From Pseudeuparius sepicola (lineage: Eukaryota; Arthropoda; Insecta; Coleoptera; Anthribidae), in assembly GCA_963920635.1 (NCBI GenBank), contig OY987298.1, positions 57,391,949 to 57,455,948 of the forward strand: 64,000 nt of DNA, given 5' to 3'. Positions 24,461 to 34,358 of this stretch are shown piece by piece. The stretch's first letter is position 1. The number at the start of each line of letters is the position of its first letter. A program made the translations under genes and the position numbers. The notes below the pieces were generated by a model. It ran no database searches. It saw nothing but the letters and a program-made list of their open reading frames with translations, and was not told the origin of the DNA.

Positions 24461-24740
24461 TACTACTTAAATATTACAACCAGGGTAGGGAGAGGAACGA
24501 GCGAATAGCAAATGGGATGTGATTATAATAAAATATTATAATCAGGGAATGAACAGAGATATGGAGGGGTAAGGCGTTTAGATGAGTGCGCAGTCTAATT
24601 TGTCCGCCATTTTCAGAGTAAGATTCATCTCATTCTCCTTGTTTAGGTACGACTGGTTGGAGTGGTTGGTTACGGCATTTTTGTGTAATATTTTAAAGAT
24701 TTTAGTGTTTTTTGTTAAGTAATAGTATATTTAATTAGTG

Positions 24741-24791
24741 ATGGCATGTTGTGCGGTGAAGGACTGTAAAAATAATAGAAAATTTCTCTGA
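24741..24791 (+). pseudogene. THAP-domain N-terminal fragment
   Basis: ATG at 24741 opens MACCAVKDCKNNRKFL and then a stop. The spacing of an early Cys pair (CAVKDC) after the initiator Met is typical of the C2CH THAP zinc finger; the THAP gene at 30859 starts similarly (CAVATCKN). The remainder of the domain is not recognisable. Confidence 0.4.
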
Positions 24792-25702
24792 CAACGCCGC
24801 AACCAGAAATACACATGTGCGACTGTCGCGCGATATTCTGGCGATTTCGGCGTTCAGTTTCTTGGCGATTATCGTCGTGGATGTTTGAAAATATTTAAGA
24901 AAATAGTGCCTAAAACCGGCGAGCAAGAATTTTGTATGAATGAACTATTCCCTGTAAGCTTAACTTAGAAAATGGCGGCCCAGGTGATTACGAATTTCGC
25001 GCAGCATGACCAAAGACTAGAGAATACTATAAGTCGGCACACTTCTTTGTTCTCTCGAAGAAAACAACAATTTTTTGCAACTGGTCGTAAATCAGCCTCG
25101 AACCGCTCTCAGCTACACTTTGTAATAGACCGGGAGATAGTGACAGATTTTTGCTTCGATTTTTTACTTCGATTTAACATTATCCTCCATTGTTAATTAA
25201 TTATGCTTTCATCATATTGAAACATATCAGTCAAATCAGGAGTGTCATGAATACCATGAAAACAAAGCGATAGCACCTACATATTTGATAGTTACCTAGG
25301 GATCTAATGTAAACTCCAGAATATTTTCTTTGGATAATTATTTTAGTAAATGATTTTTTTGTAAATTTCGATTTGACGAACATCTTGTATGATCAAGACT
25401 GGAATATACTATGCAATAAAAAAGCTTAATGGATTTACAAAAAAATCACCAGAAACCAATTTTTTTCGAACTTTGGCCCTATTTTGTGAACAAATAACCT
25501 AGAATTTTGTACATTTGAACTATGGTCAATTCGACGGCACCATCCATTTTGTTCTTAAAATGTGCCTAAATATGGTTTTGTGATTTATGGGGGTCTTCTT
25601 TTAATAATTTTTGATTTGTTTCCTGGTCGATTTTTTTCAAATTAATAACGAATTTCCTGGGGTTTTTCTACCAAATATATATTTTTTTATCAATACATCT
25701 TC

Positions 25703-25745
25703 GTAACTACGTACGTTTCAGCTTAGTTAGCCATCATCAGGTTAC
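25703..25745 (-). ncRNA. Hammerhead-ribozyme motif, left arm
   Basis: Mirror image of the motif at 26067-26109, intact at every core position on the minus strand: GUAAC stem I, CUGAUGA, extra U, GGCU/AGCU stem II, GAA, palindromic ACGUACGU, cleavage A, and GUUAC closing stem I. Confidence 0.6.
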
Positions 25746-26066
25746 AATATTACAAGTTAAAAACAATTTAAAATATAGATCCTCAATTTACATTTGTCAA
25801 ATAGTTGGAAAAGTTGCAATGTAGATTTTTACGAATTAGATTACATCTTTGTCAGATCTAAGTTTATAAAATCTTTAAACATTTTTGTGTTTTTTTTTCC
25901 AAATATATCTTCGACAAAATAACACAAAAATGTTTAAAGATTTTATAAACTTAGATCTGACAAAGATGTAATCTAATTCGTAAAAATCTACATTGCAACT
26001 TTTCCAACTGTTTGACAAATGTAAATTGAGGATCTATATTTTAAATTGTTTTTAACTTGTAATATT

Positions 26067-26109
26067 GTAACCTGATGATGGCTAACTAAGCTGAAACGTA
26101 CGTAGTTAC
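26067..26109 (+). ncRNA. Hammerhead-ribozyme motif, right arm
   Basis: Stem I GUAAC (26067-26071) pairs with GUUAC (26105-26109). CUGAUGA (26072-26078) is followed by one extra U (26079), stem II GGCU/AGCU around AACUA (26080-26092), GAA (26093-26095), minimal palindromic stem III ACGUACGU (26096-26103) and cleavage base A (26104; GUA triplet). All conserved catalytic-core bases are present. Known of the family: minimal stem III favours dimer action in Penelope-type hammerheads. Self-cleavage here is inferred. Confidence 0.65.
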
Positions 26110-26408
26110 GAAGATGTATTGATTCTTTTAATAATAGCAGGCCATGAAATAGTTCTATTTCAAAAAATATAACCGAGTATTTATACAAAAAATATAACCG
26201 AGTACTGTACGTTGAAAAATTTTGGTTTGAAAATCGACTAATCTTTCGAAAAATACGGAATTGTCCCGACTAAAGTGAAACACACTATAATTGACAATAT
26301 TCTTCCTAGTTAATTACCTAAAACATAGGTATATCAGGCCGTGTACCTATGCTTTAAGGGCTCCTTTCTAAACGTGCCTCAAGGCAGACATTTCACGAAG
26401 CCTAATAG

Positions 26409-26536
26409 CGTTGACTGACGTATTAATAAGACTTCTCACGGTTATAGTTTCATGTCTTGGAAAGTAGATGGCGCCTATGGTCAACAACGTATTTTGCATG
26501 GTATTTTAGCAGACTTTATTAATACGTCAGTCAACG
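26409..26536. mobile_element. 128-bp CRTTGAST-family MITE
   Basis: The termini are a perfect 21-bp inverted repeat starting CGTTGACTGACGTATTAAT. It is flanked by the exact 7-bp duplication CTAATAG (26402-26408 and 26537-26543). The interior of about 86 bp is non-coding. Confidence 0.8.
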
Positions 26537-27078
26537 CTAATAGGACTCACACCTTCTACTAAATCGTCATCTCGCGAAACCTACCTTTAGTATGACAACA
26601 TCGCATCGCATATAGCTGACCTTCTATAGTCAGAAAGTCGGACTGTTGGGAATTCTAGTGTCGACGCCGTCAATCCGGCAACGTCTCAAGCCGCTCCGAC
26701 AAGAAGCAACACCACCGCAACACCACCGTGACGTCGCCATCGTGCACGCGGTGCAAAAGGCGCCCGGCGCTAAAGTTTTGGGGGTCGCTACGTCGCTAGC
26801 AGCCAGTGCGAGCCGAGTATTGATGTGGAGCAACAACAATTTCTAATTTCCAATGTCCAAACAACACATTGTTTACGACGACGCGGCGGCCGCGGAGGGA
26901 AAACCACGCGCCGAGCTCCTCTCACCCATTGTTTTTGGGGTGAAGATGGTGCGTAATTGTTTGACGCTCACTATACAGTGTGTGCCAAATTCGAACCTCC
27001 CCATTGGGATCTTGGTAAAACGATGTTAGATTATCTGAGGTGCCGTCAAATTGAATCGTAACCAATTTGCTGGCTAAA

Positions 27079-27388
27079 TTAAAATAATAATATGCCTGAT
27101 TTTCTTTCGTCGTCGTCGCATTCGTTAAAGTACTCAGCTACTATTGAAGGATCTATAATATCTAAACTCTCAGTTGGTACTTTATAAGGAAATGATAATA
27201 CCTCGAATGACCTAACTGTTTTGACTCGACTTGCAAGAAATTTGCTTGTCTAAGGTATCTAGAGAATTCCACGATGTGGCCAAAGTTCCTGTCAATTCGT
27301 TAAGTAATTTTACCAAGTTATCTCTTATATCATCACTTACATAAACAGTTTTTGGCGTGGTTTTCTTTATCGCCCTCTTAGATTTCTT
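27079..27388 (-). pseudogene. Unrecognised coding relic with one frameshift
   Basis: The minus strand from 27388 reads KKTTPKTVYVSDDIRDNL then VKLLNELTGTLATSWNSLD, then loses frame near 27250. The next frame gives FLASRVKTVRSFEVLSFPYK, VPTESLDIIDPSIVAEYF and an acidic CDDDERKSG end, stopping at 27079. The low-complexity-free sequence across two joined frames looks like former protein rather than chance. I do not recognise the family. Confidence 0.35.
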
Positions 27389-27944
27389 AACAATATCTTA
27401 TTTGATTCGAGTTAACGTTAAATTCAATTTCGTTGCCTGTTTGCACAAAAAAAATTGTAAGGAAATCAAACAAATTAAATCAATACTATAACCCAATACG
27501 TACTTATTTCAGTTAAAAAATATATATATACATCAAGAGAACAAACAGCAAAAAACATAGAAATGATACATAAGAAAATCTAAGTAACCTTACAATTTTT
27601 CTCTTCTTTTTTTTGTGTTCTAGCTGTTGCTATTCACAATACTCTACTCTTTCCGCCACAAGGCACTCATGAAAAGCACTGAGAGCACGAGAAGATTTCC
27701 TCTTCTAACTATGATGCTGCGTTGGTGGAGTCTCTCTAGTGGTTACCCACGCTCTAGACCAACTGAACATTGTCCATTGAGACAGCTAACTCTCGGCGCA
27801 TTTGGTTCCTCACTTTCTTGCTGGAGTTGGAAAGCTCAGATAACCAAGTGGGCCAACATTATGAAGAGTATTAATTATAAGATAACCTTGACATCTTTGG
27901 GCACACTGTGCTCTTCTTCCTTGCTCGGTAATTTGGTTTCTATC

Positions 27945-29335
27945 GAATAGGTAATACCCGTATTATAGCAACCTATACCGCGCAAGAGAGACGTCCGACC
28001 GGGGGAATAATTTGGCGGCCATTTTTAACCCTAAATGAGTCGGGAAATTTGAAATAATTTATACGGGTGGTTTCCATAAATAATGTAATGTCTTGGTTGT
28101 CGTTTTTTGTAAAATGGGAATTATTTTAGTTCAACGTACAACATTGGATCCACGATTTTTGTTGGTTTTAATTTTAAATTAATGCATTCGGGAAACGATG
28201 AAGCAGTTAGCTAGGTTGAGAAATTGTACAACTTAACAATATTTTAATCACCATAAGAAGTAATATAATTATTATTGTACATTGTACATATTGTACCTTA
28301 TACAATAGCTACATTATAAAGAATTACTTATAAAAAATATGAAAATATTTTTAATTACCTAACATTTTCATACACTATTACTTGGTATAATTATTTCTTT
28401 GAATACTTTTAATAATAATAACCTATTTTCCAGGAACGTATCTATACCTATTTCTGAATTTTTAGGCAGCTAGTTTGGTTCCTTAGAACTTTTTATTTTT
28501 GTTTGTTTAAAAAATACAAGCAAAAGATAGCTTGGTAACTTCAACTTCTACCACTTTAATCTTTGATTCAAAAATGAAAGTGAAGTGATTTGTAATTACG
28601 CTCTTCTTTGATAAGCTTCAATAATTTTGCTGGCGGTGATCTGCAGTTAAAAGAGGTTTACTTGCTGCTGCTGTTTGCATTTCTTCGGTTAATTCTATTT
28701 GCTCCAGAAATGCGGCTCTCTTCGTCGTATCGAGAATTACAATATGTCTCCATTTTCCTCATATTTCTTGAACTTCTTGAATATTATTATAGTCGATGAC
28801 ACCTAGAGTACTATAAGCCGCACTTTCCAAATTTAGTTTCTTCTCTTGAAAACCTAAAAATTAGCAAGAAATCAGAAAATATCAATGAAAAAACAATCAT
28901 ATTTGGCAAAAATTTATACCTTATTTTCTTACCTATGGAATGCAATTTCACAATCTATATGTATATAAAAGTCTCTTTGCATTTGCACCAAGTCATGTTT
29001 TAATCTCGTAAATATGAGAACGAAAAGCTATTAACCGTACAAAATATAAAAGAAAAAATCGCGATTAAAAACTAAAAAACTCATCTATCATCAAAAAAGC
29101 ATGTCACCGTGACTTTTATGATTTTACCGTCGCCTTCAAAAAGTATAATGCAATTTCATTTATACTGCTTTATACAAAAATTTAAACAAGGAATAAGGAA
29201 GCCACCATTCAAACTGTCAAAATAGGGTTAAAAATGGCAGCGAATTTCATCTCTTTTCGTTCCCTGCGCCTTGCCGTGCGCAATAGGGCCAAAAGCGGTA
29301 GGTATATGTTAATATACAGGTATGTGGTAATACCT
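27945..29335. mobile_element. Possible element with diverged inverted ends
   Basis: GGCGGCCATTTTTAACCCTA near 28013 is inverted by AGGGTTAAAAATGGCAGCG near 29223. Outward, AGGTAATACCCGTATTATAG at 27950 and the complement of TATGTGGTAATACCTAATG near 29320 also correspond. Divergence is high, no target duplication is evident and the interior shows no gene. Confidence 0.35.
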
Positions 29336-29519
29336 AATGTGCCAAACATGTAGTTCGCTTCGTATGTAGCAGTTGTCAGGTTTCCTATAATATAACAATT
29401 GGCAGCGTCGCCATGTAGAAGGTTAAAATAATACATGTCAACCATTTGACTTACATTTATTGAACTGCCGCCTTTCCATCATTCAATACGCGACTGAATT
29501 TAAGATGCCAACGCCCCGA

Positions 29520-29642
29520 CGGGACTATGCGAACTAATATATGGGCCATCATCACCATGTGAACGGTGCTAGCCACCGGGTCTACACTGCGTTGTTCATT
29601 GTTGGCATGGCCCATAGACTAGTTAACATTGAGCCTATAGGG
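29520..29642. mobile_element. Hairpin-type MITE, about 120 bp
   Basis: GAACTAATATATGGGCCAT near 29530 is inverted by ATGGCCCATAGACTAGTTAAC near 29607. Imperfect arms of about 28 bp; the interior is non-coding. Confidence 0.45.
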
Positions 29643-29689
29643 GGCGTACTTCTTATATTCAATGGCGTATAACCCATAAACACAATAAT

Positions 29690-29721
29690 CGTTGACTGAC
29701 GTAATAAAATATCAGTCAACG
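29690..29721. mobile_element. 32-bp micro-transposon of the CRTTGAST family
   Basis: CGTTGACTGACG opens and CAGTCAACG closes the element, with only about 11 bases between the inverted ends. It is flanked by the exact 7-bp duplication CAATAAT (29683-29689 and 29722-29728). The terminus is identical over the first 12 bases to the 128-bp member at 26409. Confidence 0.75.
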
Positions 29722-30858
29722 CAATAATGCTATAGGTACTTATCAACTAATTATACTAAACACTTGGTAGCAACTTAGCGAGGTGTGGGTAGATGTAACT
29801 AGAGGGCAATATACCTTACAGTCCCAGAGCATTCGCTCAGATTTTAAATAACTGAGGACTATTAAAATTTTTAACACGTTACAAAGTCTTAGAAATAATA
29901 CCGTTACATTGCCATGATGACTTTTATCAGGGATCCAGAAATTGCACTTGACAATTAACTCTAAATTTCAACATGCCCCTGATACAATAAATATTTAAGT
30001 GCCAATCTTAATAATTTATTCCTGCAGTAGTATCTACATACCTGATGGGTTATAACCTCAGACTAATGAATAAAGGGGACACCGCATTATAGCATCTTTA
30101 TACAGATGTAAACAGTAAGCTGAACCTTCTCACTCTATGAAAGAGATAAATGTATTTACAAATACTACCTATGGAACGAAATATTCTCTTTTTTCACTTT
30201 AGAGGAAAGGCACTTGCACTTTATGCACTTTTTTTATATTTTAAACTTGGAATCACACGAAAAACTCGATTTTAGTGTTTGTTCTCTGGTAAAACTAAGC
30301 AAATACCGAAGCACACACCAAAACAAACAAAATGGAAAACAAACAATTTGAGCAAGCGCTAACTCTGGTCCCTGTCAAACGGCCGCAACGTTGCCGATTA
30401 GTGCGAAGAGAAATGGGTGTTCTCTACTGTAAGCATTTTGTCAATAATAAAACACCTATATAATCTTTCTTGAACACGAAAAGGTTGTTTTATTTTACTG
30501 TTCCGCCTGAATTTTATAAGTGGGGGCAAATTTACGTTCAATGCATCTACTAAAGATATTGCCGGTTTTATTTATGATATTCCTAGTTATTGTTACTCTT
30601 AAACGTGACAACATGTTTAGGGCAGGTCAGTAAAGGACCAATATTTGTAAACCACGATAAACTCACAACGGTATGCCGATTGCCGCTTTAAATTTCGTCC
30701 AGTCTGCGCATCTACGTCACGCGGGAATCTTGTTTTGACGCGTCGCGACTTTTAAATTTTAAATTCAATCGATTCGCTTATTAGAATCTTGTTTATCTAC
30801 TGTGTTACTGTTATTAATGTTATTTAGTCGTGTTTTTAATAACCAATAATAATAAAAA

Positions 30859-31008
30859 ATGCCGGGTTGTGCTGTGGCCACTTGCAAAAACACAAATAAA
30901 AAACTAAAGGTTCTGATGTTAAATACTTTAGATTTCCACAAAATGGGGATTTGTCGAAGCAGTGGGTAAATGTGTGCCGAAGAAATGACAAAATTAATTT
31001 AAAAAATG
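30859..31008 (+). pseudogene. THAP-domain gene, exon 1 (frameshifted)
   Basis: ATG at 30859 opens MPGCAVATCKNTNKK; after a one-base loss in an A-run at about 30898-30903 the reading continues GSDVKYFRFPQNG, then WVNVCRRNDKINLKN, to a consensus donor GGTGAGTAA (exon end 31008). The THAP features are the early Cys pair (C4, C9), the FRFP motif and the conserved Trp. The exon ends in phase 1 and joins exon 2 at 31698 to make a complete C2CH module with a later CxxH. The single deletion may be a true lesion or an assembly error in the homopolymer. Confidence 0.75.
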
Positions 31009-31015
31009 GTGAGTA

Positions 31016-31625
31016 AAATTGATGAAGCGAATTTTAAAAGCCGCTCGCGTGCAGAAGGGTGTGCAGTTCAATTTTCCGTTTGCATGAAAAACCGATGTCT
31101 TCAAACGATTTTCAAATGCATGCCAATATATTGTATGATAAATTTGAACTACCAAACGACGATTTACCGATTGGCATGCAGTTCTGTGATTTAGAACATT
31201 GTCAAAAGTTAATGCGAAAAGTGCAAAAAATTGAAGTTTTTTTCAGATATGAGCAACCTCATGACAAGAACTTACAGAAGTGGATATAGCCTAGTGGGTA
31301 AAGGCGTATGCCTACCAAAAAATTCATTTATTTCGTCGTAGGTTCAAATCCCACGCAATACTTTGGCTTTTTTTTTTAATTATCAACGAAAATTCAGATT
31401 TTGTTTTTTATTTTTATTGTATTCTATGATATATTATAATAGTAAACAATACAATCTGCATTTTTGTTGATAATAATAATCGTTCGGAGACATCGCTTTT
31501 TCAAGCAAACAGAAAATTGAATTACATACCTACCCTTCTGCACGCGAGCGGCGCTTAAAATTCGCTTCTTTGGCTTATCCATGTCCATGGCATTTATATT
31601 ATAATATATGTGATTGGCATGCATT
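31016..31625. repeat. Inverted repeat pair inside the THAP intron
   Basis: GAAGCGAATTTTAAAAGCCG followed by CTCGCGTGCAGAAGGG (about 31022-31058) recurs inverted at about 31533-31577. The homology extends over about 95 bp to TTTCCGTTTGCATGAAAAAC. A further inverted pair (TTTTCAAATGCATGCC / GGCATGCATTTGAAAA) sits just outside. Transcribed, the intron would fold into a long stem with the SINE in its loop. Confidence 0.6.
31279..31360 (+). repeat. tRNA-derived SINE head
   Basis: TAGCCTAGTGGGTAAAGGC matches a D-arm/A box and GTAGGTTCAAATCCCAC a T-arm/B box, about 50 bp apart. The anticodon arm and acceptor do not fold properly and a T-run follows, so it is a SINE rather than a functional tRNA. 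It lies within the THAP intron. Confidence 0.5.
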
Positions 31626-31697
31626 TGAAAAACGTTTCATCTGACTGGTCGTGTACCGGCGGTCTATTATTATACATTTTGTTTTTATTTATTTCAG

Positions 31698-31915
31698 CAA
31701 CAATCTGTTCCATACATTTTGAGCAAAGTTGCTTTGAAATTCCTCTTAGACAAAGATTGCTGCAATACAATCCGAAAAACAGCCGAACTTTAAAGTGCGA
31801 TGCTATGCCCACTTTACATGTACCAGGTTCTTCATACAAAGCAATAAAAAAGTTTAAAAGTTTTTTCACTGTATCTCCAAAACAAAAAATATTTTATTAC
31901 ATGTTTTTTCGATAA
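31698..31915 (+). pseudogene. THAP-domain gene, exon 2
   Basis: After the acceptor TTATTTATTTCAG (ending 31697) the frame continuing exon 1 reads ATICSIHFEQSCFE, then PLRQRLLQYNPKNSRTLK and CDAMPTLHVPG. CSIHF supplies the second Cys and His of the C2CH finger and AMPTLHVP matches the AVPTxxxP motif that closes THAP domains. The frame then runs through uncharacterised K/F-rich residues to a stop at 31913-31915. It resembles other insect THAP genes in exon structure; nothing recognisable as an RNase H-like catalytic domain follows. Confidence 0.75.
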
Positions 31916-32867
31916 TTGGCCATTTTTTGTCCTCTGCTACAATTTCCCAAGTTTATGCGTATAGGTTGAGGGACGCCCTGTATGTTAATAAAAGGATTTT
32001 AACTGCACATTGGTATTATTGTGTATTATTTCAAAATGATTTTGCTTACCTATTTCTGTTTTAAATATTTTTAAATCTTTTTTGTAGGTATGGCTTTGAA
32101 TAGAAAGTTGAAAGAAAAAAGTAAAAATACCTATCTAATCCAAAATATTTATTACATATGTACGTACATATCTATGTAATCCCGTTTTGTACATTATTAA
32201 TTCCCAGCATCCTACTATTTATCAAAAAAGGAAACTGAATTACAAATTTCATTACTCTCTGAATTTGAAATCACTTGTTTTTATTGTAATATTTCATATC
32301 ATGTTTAATAAAACATGTCACATTTAGATAATCATTCAAAAAAAACGTGGAAATATGCAAAAATATTAACCACCAAGAGTATTTCCCATATACTTATTTC
32401 GTCCTCAATCAACGCTTATATTGCGAATAGATTCCCACGTGACGTCACACGCAAGTGGCTTCATGCTCGAGAACATACCGTTGTGAGTGTATCGTGTTTG
32501 TAAACATGGGGATAGTAATAAATAACTGCCTGTCAACAATTCACTTAAATTTGTAAACAAATTCGTCCCCTTTATTCATTAGTCTGAGGTTATAACATAT
32601 ACATAACCTGATTTCCGGACTTGATACATATAAAATAACTAGAATAGATGAATTTGCACCTAAAAAGATTTTCTGAGATTTCTAAACTCTACAATTTTCC
32701 ATAAAGGTAGAATACCTAATAGGCCGGGCCGAAATAAGCGGCTTATTATTTGTTTTTTTTTGTTGATAATATTGACGCGTTTTAGTTATAGAAATGTATG
32801 AATGGCTTTCTATTGAATCTGTCAAAAACTGGATGACCTAGGTTACAATGGCTTTACACAAGATAAA

Positions 32868-33097
32868 AGCCGAATTCGAGCGGATGACCAGGTTGAACCA
32901 GGTTATAAAATTTAAATTTTGAGTAAATTTTACAAATTTATTTATTTGATCATGGGTCAGATTATATGGTTTTAAGGCACTGTGAACACACCAGATTTTT
33001 CTATTATCATCAAAAATTATTTTAATGTTCAATTTCTTATAATCTAACCTAACTTTTTATAACCTGGTTAAAATCGGTCATCCGCTCGAATTCGGCT
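32868..33097. mobile_element. 230-bp MITE with about 45-bp inverted ends
   Basis: AGCCGAATTCGAGCGGATGA at the left is exactly mirrored by TCATCCGCTCGAATTCGGCT at the right, and AACCAGGTTATAAAA inside is mirrored by TTTTTATAACCTGGTT. A truncated relative (GGATGACCTAGGTTACAATG) lies immediately left. The target duplication is uncertain. Confidence 0.6.
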
Positions 33098-33229
33098 AAT
33101 TACGACCGGGCCCATTTGGACCCAAAGCCCACTAAGTGCTTCTGATTACTCCTAAAAAAATGTTTAGACGACTCCACCGGCTTTAGGATAATATCTAATA
33201 ATTGAAACGAAAAAATGTTCGTGCTTTAG

Positions 33230-33260
33230 GCAGGGCCGGCCTATAAGTAAATATGCAAAT
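33230..33260 (+). mobile_element. hAT terminus fragment
   Basis: CAGGGCCGGCCTATAAG resembles the terminus of the element at 4312-4741. No partner end was found. Confidence 0.3.
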
Positions 33261-33513
33261 AACGACAAATTAAACTTAGGTTCTTCAATTTTTCTTGTGT
33301 GATAAGAAGCACAGAAACAATCTTTTTTTTGTAACGCAAAGAAAATAAGAACAGTTTTGGCCCTTTTTAAAGGCCCTTGTGCCCGGTTTAATTTTGACTT
33401 AGCCGCAGCTTATTCTTTTCCGTGTCTTATGTATCTTCATTCAAAACTATTCCACAGTAGCGAAAAGTCAATTTAAAGAAAAAGTTATTTCGGCCCGGCG
33501 TAATGCCTAATAC

Positions 33514-33838
33514 CGTTGAGTGAGGAATAATAAGAGGCGCAACCTTTCGGGGCGCAGCGAGGCCGAAAACGCGGCCCGAAAAGCGTCCGAGATAAAAAGC
33601 GTCCGAGACAAAAAAAATACATATCCTTCCAGTAAAATAAAAAATAAATGAAATTGTACCGTTAGCCCGTTGTAGAGGGATCGGTATTCTCGAAAACATA
33701 AACAAGTTGTAAAAATCCGTGGTCGCTAGGCGACTATAGCGAGTGGGGGCAACGGGGGGCTTCAGGCGGGTAAGCACACGAAAACCGGTCACGCAATTTT
33801 ATATGGGCGTTGCGCCTCTTATTATTCCTCACTCAACG
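33514..33838. mobile_element. 325-bp CRTTGAST-family MITE
   Basis: A perfect 30-bp terminal inverted repeat starts CGTTGAGTGAGGAATAATAA and continues AGAGGCGCAAC. The exact 7-bp duplication CTAATAC flanks it (33507-33513 and 33839-33845). This is the longest family member here. An open minus-strand frame crosses its interior but shows no domain. Confidence 0.8.
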
Positions 33839-34182
33839 CTAATACCTATAAACAATTTTAAAGCAAAATATACCCACAGCTTATGCAGTAACTAAACGTT
33901 TTTCTTTTTAATTTGCTTGTAGATTGTTACAATTTTAGAGCAAAAAAAGAAAAAATTACTCCATGCGCACGTGCGCACGCCCATTGCTCTTGAATGTTAA
34001 TTAGGCGGAGGCCCCGCAGGATGGAGGAGACTGCGAAGTATATAACTTTGTTGCAATGTACTATGTTGTTCGAATTTTGTGAACACTGTATAAATTTTTG
34101 AAACTGTACAGCTATTTTCAACATTTTATGACATTCAATTTAAAAAACGCTGATATTACATACAAGGTTTCCCAACGAAAAC

Positions 34183-34358
34183 TTGCCCCCCCCCCCAAAA
34201 AAAAAAAATTAGAAAACCGAAAAATATTTGAAAATTCGCCGAGACCCGTCGATTTTTGTTCTTGGAGGGAGCTGCCCCCCCCCCAAAAAAAAATTAGAAA
34301 ACCGAAAAATATTTGAAAATTCGCCGAGACCCGTCGATTTTTGTTCTTGGAGGGAGCT
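34183..34358 (+). repeat. Two-copy tandem duplication of about 88 bp
   Basis: Each unit is a C-run, an A-run, AATTAGAAAACCGAAAAATA, then TTCGCCGAGACCCGTCGATT and GTTCTTGGAGGGAGCT. The two copies are identical outside the homopolymer lengths, so the duplication is recent. Confidence 0.75.

Larger units (their letters stand above)
25689..26123. mobile_element. 435-bp near-perfect palindrome with a ribozyme in each arm
   Basis: Arms of about 203 bp (25689-25892 and 25921-26123) are almost identical inverted copies, for example ATCAATACATCTTCGTAAC at the left and GTTACGAAGATGTATTGAT at the right, around a loop of about 28 bp that is T-rich. The only easily seen difference is AATAGTTGG versus CAACTGTTT near the arm centre. 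There is no protein-coding content. Each arm has a hammerhead motif about 14 bp from its outer end. The low divergence implies recent origin or gene conversion between arms. Confidence 0.75.
30049..32596 (+). mobile_element. 2.5-kb DNA transposon carrying a THAP gene
   Basis: Perfect 32-bp inverted termini (30049-30080 and 32565-32596) start GTTATAACCTCAGACTAATG and end GGGGAC. Between them lies a THAP domain split over two exons. THAP domains are the DNA-binding heads of P-element and some Kolobok transposases, so a P-like derivative is the natural reading. A clean duplication does not abut the termini, but TACATACCTGAT just left and TACATAACCTGAT just right are near-identical direct repeats offset by a few bases. 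No catalytic transposase domain follows the THAP exons, so the copy is non-autonomous or deleted. Confidence 0.65.

Noticed and set aside
26630..26846. Open frames on both strands in a GC-rich patch
   Set aside because: Open frames on both strands are expected where GC is high; no motif or start context supports either.
33427..33792. 121-codon minus-strand frame
   Set aside because: It lies almost wholly inside the 325-bp MITE and has no domain.
33962..33977. Palindrome GCGCACGTGCGC as an E-box regulatory site
   Set aside because: An isolated 12-bp palindrome without a nearby gene is weak evidence for a regulatory site.
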